NCBI GenBank assembly: GCA_002898975.1
Contig: BEID01000139.1
Coordinates: 1 to 5,246 of the forward strand
Direction of reading: 5' to 3'
Source of the DNA: a bacterium HR27
GTDB lineage: Bacteria > Chloroflexota > Chloroflexia > Thermomicrobiales > Thermomicrobiaceae
DNA: 5,246 nt
Under the pieces are notes generated by a model. The model did no database searches. It was not told the DNA's origin and was given only the letters and a program-made list of their open reading frames with translations. The translations under genes were made by a program, and so were the position numbers. Within the stretch, counting starts at the first letter, position 1, and every line of letters begins with the position of its first letter. This document shows positions 1 to 5,246 of this stretch, piece after piece.

Positions 1-379
1 TGCCGGGCAGATAGGGGTACCCGCGTGCGTCGCGTTCGAACGGGAGCAGGGTCCAGTGCTGCCGGGTCTGGGCGGCGACGTCCTGGCCGCGCGGACCGGG
101 CAGGATCGCTCGGGCGTACTGGGGCCATTCGGCCGGGGCGATCAGGTTGTCGACGCGGGGATCCTCGCCGCTGAGGATTCGCTCCTCGGTCATGCGCTCG
201 GCGATGAGGCGCTCGACATCGATGAGGTAGAAGCGTCCCCGGTCGGTATCGGCGACCACGTCGTAGCCGCCGACGAGCGGTGGTCCGCCAGCACCGACGT
301 GGAGCGGGGAAAGCACCTCAAGTTCGAGCTGGTAGGAGCAGAGTTCCAGGAGTGGGCGAGTGGAGGCTGGTTGCGACAT
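1..379 (-). CDS. csm5: Csm5, type III-A RAMP subunit (N-terminal part, runs off the left edge)
   Basis: Csm5 is the Cas7-like RAMP protein that caps the crRNA 3' end of the Csm complex and helps crRNA maturation. Reading from the ATG at 379-377 gives 126 open residues with no stop before the window edge. A first beta strand carries the family motif LSPLHVGAG at residues 23-31, followed by YDVVAD (39-44) and FYLIDVERL (50-58), the usual Csm5 opening. The visible part ends in PYLPG (122-126), where RAMP proteins of this type normally continue with an SSLKG-like glycine/lysine motif. The start is supported by an AAGGAG seven bases upstream and by the 4-base gap after csm4. It is the last visible gene of the operon. 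About two thirds of the protein is presumably missing, so nothing can be said about its C-terminus. The identification rests on these motifs plus its position after csm4. Confidence 0.9.
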   Translation of the reverse strand, partial: MSQPASTRPLLELCSYQLELEVLSPLHVGAGGPPLVGGYDVVADTDRGRFYLIDVERLIAERMTEERILSGEDPRVDNLIAPAEWPQYARAILPGPRGQDVAAQTRQHWTLLPFERDARGYPYLPG

Positions 380-383
380 CGCG

Positions 384-1418
384 CTACTCCTTCGGTCCGA
401 CCGGAACGGCGAAGGCGAACCCGTAACGATAGACTGGATGCACGGTGCGCATGACCTCCGGTGTGACGTCGACGAGCTGGCCTCGGACGGTCGTGCCCGG
501 TGGCTGGGCGACGAGCGAGCCTTCGCTGATCATGCGGAGCTCGCGGCGCCGGTAGCTCGATCCGTCGGGCGAGGCGATCCACCCGCCGCGCAGGACGAGG
601 TCGTAACGAGCAGCCGGACCCAGGACTCCGGCCGCGAGTTCGTGCCGGGTGGGAGCGTAGAGGGAGAGCGTCACCAGGCCAACCGGCTGTTCCTGTTCCG
701 GGACGTCGATCTCCTCGCCGAGCTCGAAGGTGAACTGGCCGTGGCCGGTCGAGCGCAAGCCGCCCAGTCCCAATTGTCCGAGTTCAGCGAGCGCCGTCTC
801 GACGAGCGGACGCCAGCTCGCGTCGCGCCATTCGACGAGGACGAAGAGACCGCTCTCCGGTCCGAAGCGGAGCCGGCCCGAGCGGAACACTTGCGAGGCA
901 CTGGTAACGCGGTCGACGGCGACGCGCGGGACGACGTCGCGGGCCCAGAGCGGGATGCCGTCACGGGTGAAGCTGCGGGGAAGGGCCCGGTGCTCGCTGG
1001 GGAGAAGCCAGGCTGCGACAGCGGGGAGGAAGGCCTCCGGCGTGAAGGCGTCACCGGGCAGCTGGCCGCTGAGCCAGGCCTGGAACAGGCCGAAGGAGAC
1101 CCAGCGGGTCTGGCGCAGCCGCTTGCGCGCGTCATCGGGCGGCGGACTGGGCAGTGCCAGCTGCGGTTTGGGCAAGAAGCGGACGGGGCCAGCGAACGGG
1201 AACGCGCTGGAGACGAGGAACGGCGGCTCGCCAGCCCGGAAGGGTGCGAGGAAGCGCTCCAGCTCGCTCTCTCCCCAACCGAGACGGACCACCGAGCAGA
1301 GCGCGCTGAAGAGCGTGTCCGAGTGGACGAACTCGGCCGTCTCCTCGATCCCGACACCCCGTTCGGCGACGTGGAGCGGTCCGCGGAAACGGAGGAGGTA
1401 GGTCGTCACCGTCGCCAT
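384..1418 (-). CDS. csm4: Csm4, type III-A RAMP subunit (Cas5-like, crRNA 5' handle binder)
   Basis: Csm4 is the Cas5-type RAMP that grips the crRNA 5' handle and anchors Cas10 to the Csm complex. The protein is 344 residues and complete, somewhat longer than the roughly 300 usual for the family. Visible motifs are an N-terminal RAMP strand, YLLRFRGPLHV (7-17), the family signature HSDTLFSAL (32-40), FLPKP (81-85), a VAVDRVTSASQVF stretch (166-178), a glycine-rich loop, LGLGGLRSTGHGQF (216-229), and a closing HPVYRYGFAF (337-346 by pattern, just before the C-terminus). The ATG at 1418 is chosen because the RAMP strand begins right after it and because it lies 4 bases past the csm3 stop with AGGA seven bases upstream. 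The open frame extends 27 codons farther into csm3, but that stretch is Arg/Cys-rich and does not resemble Csm4. Csm4 normally has no catalytic role. The stop is TAG, while the upstream genes use TGA. Confidence 0.95.
   Translation of the reverse strand: MATVTTYLLRFRGPLHVAERGVGIEETAEFVHSDTLFSALCSVVRLGWGESELERFLAPFRAGEPPFLVSSAFPFAGPVRFLPKPQLALPSPPPDDARKRLRQTRWVSFGLFQAWLSGQLPGDAFTPEAFLPAVAAWLLPSEHRALPRSFTRDGIPLWARDVVPRVAVDRVTSASQVFRSGRLRFGPESGLFVLVEWRDASWRPLVETALAELGQLGLGGLRSTGHGQFTFELGEEIDVPEQEQPVGLVTLSLYAPTRHELAAGVLGPAARYDLVLRGGWIASPDGSSYRRRELRMISEGSLVAQPPGTTVRGQLVDVTPEVMRTVHPVYRYGFAFAVPVGPKE
387..392 (-). promoter_or_regulatory. Ribosome binding site for csm5
   Basis: AAGGAG forms the last two sense codons of csm4 (Lys-Glu) and lies seven bases before the csm5 ATG at 379. 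It is a good match with standard spacing and fixes the csm5 start. Confidence 0.8.
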
Positions 1419-1422
1419 CGGG

Positions 1423-2262
1423 TCATCCTGTCTGTCCCGCCAGACCGGCTGCCTCGCGCAACCAGGCGAGCACCTCTTCGCGTGCCGCGAGCAGCGCATC
1501 GACCGAGTCGAAGGTCTTCTGGGGGAGTTGCGCGAGCGGCCGGTCGTAGTGTGGCCGGGGGCGGACCGTGAGAGTCAGGTTCTCGAAACGCACTTTGCCG
1601 CTGCCGCGCGAGCCGTAGCTCCCCAGGTAGTCGTCCTCGAGGAGCGCGAGGGCGCGGACGACCGTCCAGAAACGGTCGACGTCGCGGGGCTCGTAGACGG
1701 TGTAGACCATCTCGCAAGCGAAGGTTGCACCGGCTGGAACGCGCTCGACCTGGCGTGGTACAGCGGCTGACGTCACCCGGTCGATCGCTGCTTCCCACTT
1801 GATCTCCGAATAGGGTAGGTCGAGCCGGAGTGCTTCGAGTTCGCGCGCGCTCGACTCGGTGAGGAAGGCGTCACGCACGACCAGCCGAGTCGGCGCGGTC
1901 GGGTATTGATCGCCAGGGACACCGAAGACTGGGCAGACCGGACAGGTATCGTAGGTCGGATTGCGACCGTTTTGCCGGTCGCCCATGCAGACGTGGATGT
2001 ACACATTGTTGATCCGCCAGTTGGTCGCCAGGCCCTCGATGCGCTCGGAAAGCGAGCGGAGCTTGCCCTTGAGCGAGGAGCCTGGGACGTACGGCTGATT
2101 GGTGAGGGGATCACGCACGACCGGATTGTCCAGGGCGCCGATGGCGAGTCCACCGGTAGCCCCGCCGATCCGTAGGCCGGTAATGGCACGCAAGGTCGCG
2201 GTCAGGCGAACCCGGCCGAGTATGGTGGCGAGTCGTTCGGTCTGGGGTGTCGTCGCGCTCAT
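1423..2262 (-). CDS. csm3: Csm3, type III-A backbone RAMP and target RNA nuclease
   Basis: Csm3 is the Cas7-like subunit present in several copies that forms the crRNA-binding filament and cuts bound target RNA at six-base intervals. From ATG 2262 the protein is 279 residues, longer than many Csm3 proteins (about 210-250). Visible motifs are ITGLRIGG (27-34), IGALDNPVVRDP (41-52), PYVPGSSLKGKLRSL (57-71), EIKWEAAIDRVTSAAVPRQVER within 153-174, and the glycine-rich loop LGSYGSRGSGKV (213-224). By alignment with Streptococcus thermophilus Csm3, the catalytic aspartate (D33 there) corresponds to D45 here and is present. A His/Cys group, H90, C92, C107 and C110, is a plausible zinc site. Past the RAMP core there is a tail of about 45 residues with a predicted helix. 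An in-frame GTG at 2286 would add 8 residues but lacks a purine-rich ribosome site and overlaps csm2, whereas the ATG has AGAGGA eight bases upstream. Confidence 0.96.
   Translation of the reverse strand: MSATTPQTERLATILGRVRLTATLRAITGLRIGGATGGLAIGALDNPVVRDPLTNQPYVPGSSLKGKLRSLSERIEGLATNWRINNVYIHVCMGDRQNGRNPTYDTCPVCPVFGVPGDQYPTAPTRLVVRDAFLTESSARELEALRLDLPYSEIKWEAAIDRVTSAAVPRQVERVPAGATFACEMVYTVYEPRDVDRFWTVVRALALLEDDYLGSYGSRGSGKVRFENLTLTVRPRPHYDRPLAQLPQKTFDSVDALLAAREEVLAWLREAAGLAGQTG
1426..1429 (-). promoter_or_regulatory. Ribosome binding site for csm4 (weak)
   Basis: AGGA directly before the csm3 TGA stop lies seven bases upstream of the csm4 ATG at 1418. It is a short match; initiation here may rely mostly on ribosomes that have just finished csm3, only 4 bases upstream. 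Confidence 0.55.
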
Positions 2263-2270
2263 CCGTGCCG

Positions 2271-2276
2271 TCCTCT
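2271..2276 (-). promoter_or_regulatory. Ribosome binding site for csm3
   Basis: AGAGGA, starting on the last base of the csm2 stop, is eight bases before the ATG at 2262. It favours that ATG over the in-frame GTG at 2286, which is preceded by no comparable purine run. Confidence 0.7.
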
Positions 2277-2758
2277 CACTGTCCACCGTACGCTTTGTGA
2301 TAGGCGAGGATCGCCTCGAAGAAGTCCACGAAGTGCTGGAAACGTCGGCGGTCGCGCTCGACGAGTTGGATCGCTGGTTCGAGTGTTTCCTTCAGCCACT
2401 GGACGCCTCGACCGCTCGCTCGCGCTGCCTGGTAGGCCAGTTTGGGACGGAGCAATTGCAGTTCCCGGTACGTCTCCTGGTCGAGCTCGGTAACGACGGT
2501 TGCCGCTGTGCGAACGTGCATGTCCAGTTCGCGGACCTTGCCGAAGACAGAGCGGATCTGGCTCGTTGCCAATGCGTCCGGACTATTCCGATTGCCGCCG
2601 GGGCGGGCGAGGTCGCGACCGACCCGTTCCGCGACCTGGACGAGCGTAAGCGGATCTCCCTCGAGGATGATGCGCTGGATCTCCTCTCGCGTCGGTGGCT
2701 CGAAGGTGGGACGGCCTCCCCCACGAGCCTGTCCAGGCGTCGAGCGCTGCGTAGTCAT
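2276..2758 (-). CDS. csm2: Csm2, type III-A small subunit
   Basis: Csm2 is the small, alpha-helical subunit (Cas11-like) that lies along the crRNA-target duplex in the Csm complex. It is the protein that marks subtype III-A. The product is 160 residues. After a polar, Gly/Arg-rich and probably disordered first 20 residues come the family features: TSQIRSVFGKV (65-75), LLRPKLAYQAAR (102-113) and, at the C-terminus, FVDFFEAILAYHKAYGG (143-159). The frame is open for 57 more codons upstream inside csm1, but that part is Arg/Pro-rich shadow sequence. The ATG at 2758 overlaps the csm1 TGA stop as ATGA and has a strong AAAGGAGG seven bases upstream, so it is the clear start. No catalytic activity is expected. 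The stop TGA is 13 bases before the csm3 start. Confidence 0.96.
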   Translation of the reverse strand: MTTQRSTPGQARGGGRPTFEPPTREEIQRIILEGDPLTLVQVAERVGRDLARPGGNRNSPDALATSQIRSVFGKVRELDMHVRTAATVVTELDQETYRELQLLRPKLAYQAARASGRGVQWLKETLEPAIQLVERDRRRFQHFVDFFEAILAYHKAYGGQ

Positions 2759-5246
2759 CCCTTCTCCTCCTTTCGCGTGGCGAGTTCGGCCCAGCGGGCC
2801 GTCAGCCAGAGCGTCTCGATGACATCGGGATCTCGGATCTCCTCGCGGAGACGTTGGATCCACGCGCGGGCGTCCGAGTGTTCCGGCAGCCGCTCGGTGG
2901 CCCGGGTGAGGAAGTAGGCGGCGAGCCACAACCAGCGTCCGTAGACGAGCTGGCCGGGACGGAGCGTGCCGCGCCGCTGCGCTTCGTCGCGGGCTTCCTC
3001 GTAGAGCCGGCCGATCGCAGCTAGCCCGTGGAGGAACGAGCGGGGCAGTTCTCCGTCAGCGACGAAGCGGGCGAGCTGCTCGACCCGCGTGGCGACGTCC
3101 CGGAAGCGCGACCAATCGAGGGTGCGGCCGAGGAAGGTGACGGCATTCTTGACGACACGACCGCCCTCGCTCCGCAGCTTAGCCGCCTCGAGTGCTTCCC
3201 GGGCGTCCTCAGCTGCCTGGTAGAGCGGGGCGTGCTCCGGGACGACCGCGATCCCGGCCGACAGGTGCAGCGACGGGTTGTCGTGCGTGAAGCGGTGGAA
3301 GTCGTCGCGGATCGTGCGGGCGAAGCTGGCGATCGTGTGCCAGTGCCCGACAGCGAAGACGTCATCGCCACCAGCATAGACGAGGTAGACCGGCCGCTGC
3401 GTCTTGTTCTTGTTCGCGTACCGGGCGAGTTCGGCCAGCCAGCCTTCGAAGAAGAGCCGAAGGCCACTCGACATGCTGGCTAGTCGCGAGAGGGAGAGGT
3501 GCTGACCGAGCCCCTCGGCGAAGAGCCGACCGAGGTCGTCCACGTCCATCCGCAGAATGCCGAGTCCGCTCGCCCCCGCACCGGAGGTCGCGATGGTCGC
3601 GAACTCGGTGACCGAGCCGTCGGGGTCGAGCGGCACCACGTTGGCGAGGAAGGCGAAGCCCAGCCCGATCGTGCCGCTGGCCTCGGCGACGTCGAGGGCG
3701 GGGCCAGTCAGGAAGTCGGTGTCGTCGATCCGGAGCAGCGTTCCCGGTCCGCGCTGGGCGAAGGCTCTCAGCTCGTCGTCCGTCTCGGCGAGATGGAGTT
3801 CGAGGCCGAGTGCCTGGAGCGTCGTCTGGTAGTGCGAGCCGTCGAGCGTGTCCGGCGCGGCCGGCTCGATCGCGCGGAGGAAGAGCCAGCGAGCGCGACG
3901 CAGGCGGGTACCGAGGTCGATGAAGGAATCGCAGCGGCGGCAGATGCGCTCGTCGTCCTCGCGACGCGCTCGGGGATCCTCGCGGCGGCAGATCGCGCAG
4001 GGCGGTTCGGGACCGCCCGCACCGCGCGGCGCGAACAGACGATCGGCCAGCTCGGCCGGGTCGAGCGCGGCCAACTTGCGTGCCTTGGCCTCCTGGAGAA
4101 CAGCGGGCAGCTCGTTCCATGCCCTGCGGAAGCGGTCCGGTTCGGCGAGATCGGCACAGGCGAGTGGCCGGCAGGCCAGTGCCAGGTACAGCTCGCCGTC
4201 GGTCGTGGCGAGGAGGATCCGGTCGAGGTCGCGGCGGAGCGTGGCGAGCTGGTCGTCGCTCGGCAGCTGGGCGAGGAGGTAGCAGCGACCGCCGCCAGCG
4301 TAGAGCAGGTTGACGAGCGGCAACTCGAGGCGGCGGAGCAGCCAGCGGCCGACCGCCTCGGTGACGAGTTGCAGGAAGAAGGATCGACCGCGCAGGCTGC
4401 GTGCAGCGCGGGCAGCGGTGAGCGTGTAGAGGAATCGCTGGATCCCGGTGACGTCGGCCGCGACGAGCGCTAGGCGCGGGGTGTCCCAGTGCGGCGACCG
4501 GCGCTCGAGGAGTGCGGCGAGCGTTTCGTCGTCGAGACCGGAGCGGTCGAGTGCAACGGCGATCGCCGCGGTAGTCCGGAGGTGGTCGTACAACGAGATA
4601 TCGGCGACGTTCTGCTGGTAGTAGGCCGACGGGACGCTCCAGGCGTACCGGTGGAGGAGATGGAGCACGGTGGTCAGGCGGGCGTCGAAGTCGAGCGTCG
4701 AGGGGAGCGACTGGAGATCGTCGACGAGACGCTGCCACAGGTTCTCGTACGCCTGCCGCTCGTTCGCCTCGTCGACCGGTTGCTCGTTGGGGAAGAGCAC
4801 GGTCGGCTCGAGTGCGAGCGGTGCCAGCGGCCAGTAGGCTGGTGAGGGGGCGGGGGCACCGGCGAGCTGGAGGCGCGTGAAGATGCTGCGCAACTGGCGC
4901 TGTCCGGTGCGCGTCGCAGCCCAGAGCTGCCCACCGCCGCGCGGTGTGGCAGGCTGGTCCGACTCGGCATCGTCGCGCTCGGCAGCCGAGAGTCGGTCGG
5001 CCAGGGCGACGAGGCGAGCGAGCCGGTCGGTGGGATTGTGGTGCCGCAGGATCGCAGCGGTCGCCCCGGACCACCCGGGCAGCCACCGTTCGACCGCATC
5101 GGCGCTCCACTTGGCGTGCGCACCGTTACGCCCGTAGGTCTCGGGACCACAGACAGCGTACCGGTCGCTGTGGCGCTGGCCGGTTCGCTGCCAGAGCTTG
5201 CCGAGGTCGTGCAGGAGCGCAGCGACGACAAGCGTCTGGAAATCGT
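2755..5246 (-). CDS. cas10: Cas10/Csm1, type III-A large subunit with HD and GGDD domains (5' end outside window)
   Basis: Cas10 is the signature large subunit of type III systems. On target RNA binding it degrades single-stranded DNA (HD domain) and makes cyclic oligoadenylate from ATP (second Palm). The frame stays open to the right edge, giving 829 visible residues; probably only a few N-terminal ones are missing, because the HD motif usually begins close to the start. Counting from the first full codon at 5244: HD domain about 1-100 with LLHDLGK (10-16), HAKWSAD (43-49), HHNP (68-71) and ADRLSAAER (82-90); first Palm with DVTGIQRF (264-271) and a GGG loop near 317; zinc finger with Cys 416, 419, 435, 438; second Palm with MDVDDLGRLF (566-575) and AGGDD (624-628); helical C-terminal domain about 717-829. 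A TTG at 4893 could be read as a start, but it lies inside the protein and would remove the whole HD domain. The gene ends in an ATGA overlap with csm2. Confidence 0.97.
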   Translation of the reverse strand, partial: DFQTLVVAALLHDLGKLWQRTGQRHSDRYAVCGPETYGRNGAHAKWSADAVERWLPGWSGATAAILRHHNPTDRLARLVALADRLSAAERDDAESDQPATPRGGGQLWAATRTGQRQLRSIFTRLQLAGAPAPSPAYWPLAPLALEPTVLFPNEQPVDEANERQAYENLWQRLVDDLQSLPSTLDFDARLTTVLHLLHRYAWSVPSAYYQQNVADISLYDHLRTTAAIAVALDRSGLDDETLAALLERRSPHWDTPRLALVAADVTGIQRFLYTLTAARAARSLRGRSFFLQLVTEAVGRWLLRRLELPLVNLLYAGGGRCYLLAQLPSDDQLATLRRDLDRILLATTDGELYLALACRPLACADLAEPDRFRRAWNELPAVLQEAKARKLAALDPAELADRLFAPRGAGGPEPPCAICRREDPRARREDDERICRRCDSFIDLGTRLRRARWLFLRAIEPAAPDTLDGSHYQTTLQALGLELHLAETDDELRAFAQRGPGTLLRIDDTDFLTGPALDVAEASGTIGLGFAFLANVVPLDPDGSVTEFATIATSGAGASGLGILRMDVDDLGRLFAEGLGQHLSLSRLASMSSGLRLFFEGWLAELARYANKNKTQRPVYLVYAGGDDVFAVGHWHTIASFARTIRDDFHRFTHDNPSLHLSAGIAVVPEHAPLYQAAEDAREALEAAKLRSEGGRVVKNAVTFLGRTLDWSRFRDVATRVEQLARFVADGELPRSFLHGLAAIGRLYEEARDEAQRRGTLRPGQLVYGRWLWLAAYFLTRATERLPEHSDARAWIQRLREEIRDPDVIETLWLTARWAELATRKEEKG
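2766..2773 (-). promoter_or_regulatory. Ribosome binding site for csm2
   Basis: AAAGGAGG lies seven bases before the csm2 ATG at 2758, inside the last codons of csm1 (those for Arg-Lys-Glu-Glu-Lys-Gly). It is a near-perfect Shine-Dalgarno match and the strongest of the four visible in the operon. It decides the csm2 start and, with the ATGA overlap, argues for translational coupling. Confidence 0.85.

Noticed and set aside
1419..1499. 27-codon upstream extension of csm4
   Set aside because: It overlaps the csm3 C-terminus and reads as Cys/Arg-rich sequence unlike Csm4, whose first RAMP strand begins right after the ATG at 1418.
360..1571. 403-residue plus-strand ORF
   Set aside because: It lies antisense to csm4 and the end of csm3, has a Glu/Arg/Ala-rich composition with no recognisable domain, and no ribosome site was evident. 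Long antisense ORFs are expected opposite GC-rich genes whose third codon positions are mostly G or C.
2759..2929. 57-codon upstream extension of csm2
   Set aside because: It lies inside csm1, reads as Arg/Pro-rich shadow sequence, and ignores the ideal ribosome site and ATGA overlap at 2758.
3499..4473. 324-residue plus-strand ORF opposite cas10
   Set aside because: It is antisense to the zinc finger and Palm regions of Cas10, which are conserved at the protein level in the minus frame. Its own product is low-complexity Glu/Ala/Gly-rich with no motifs.
3362..5110. 582-residue minus-strand ORF in another frame of cas10
   Set aside because: The product is extremely Arg/Pro-rich and lacks any domain; the overlapping frame contains all Cas10 motifs.
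1..5246. CRISPR array, tRNA, insertion sequence or terminator
   Set aside because: No regularly spaced direct repeats, tRNA-like fold, transposase motifs or hairpin followed by a T run were noticed by eye. Coding sequence fills the window apart from gaps of at most 13 bases.

Overview
This window is a densely packed, single-strand fragment of a type III-A (Csm) CRISPR-Cas interference operon. All genes are on the minus strand, so transcription runs from the right edge of the window to the left. In transcription order they are csm1/cas10 (5' end just outside the window), csm2, csm3, csm4 and csm5 (3' part outside the window). The middle three genes are complete. Csm2, whose C-terminus carries the family's FFEAILAYHK-like signature, separates this locus from III-B and III-D systems.

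Layout: 5246-2755 codes for Cas10/Csm1, with HD nuclease, two Palm domains, a four-cysteine zinc finger, an intact GGDD motif and a helical C-terminal domain. 2758-2276 codes for Csm2, 2262-1423 for Csm3, 1418-384 for Csm4, and 379-1 for the first 126 residues of Csm5. The junctions are a 4-base ATGA overlap, then gaps of 13, 4 and 4 bases. Each internal start has a Shine-Dalgarno-like sequence lying in or right beside the last codons of the upstream gene, so the genes should be co-transcribed and translationally coupled. No promoter, terminator, CRISPR array, adaptation gene, cas6 or CARF-domain effector lies inside the window.

How the parts should work together (known for the family): Csm4 caps the crRNA 5' handle and holds Cas10, a Csm3 filament forms the crRNA backbone and cuts target RNA at regular intervals, Csm2 lines the other side of the filament, and Csm5 sits at the crRNA 3' end. 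When a matching RNA is bound, Cas10 cuts single-stranded DNA through its HD domain and makes cyclic oligoadenylates through the GGDD Palm. Both Cas10 active sites look intact here, as does the Csm3 catalytic aspartate, so the complex is predicted to be fully active.

Organism: the DNA is strongly GC-rich, the proteins are rich in Ala, Arg and Leu, and the many long antisense and out-of-frame ORFs are what high GC at third codon positions produces. This suits a high-GC bacterium such as a Thermomicrobia/Chloroflexota or actinobacterial lineage, but that is a weak inference; no taxonomic marker gene is present. I recognise a known system here rather than an undescribed one.
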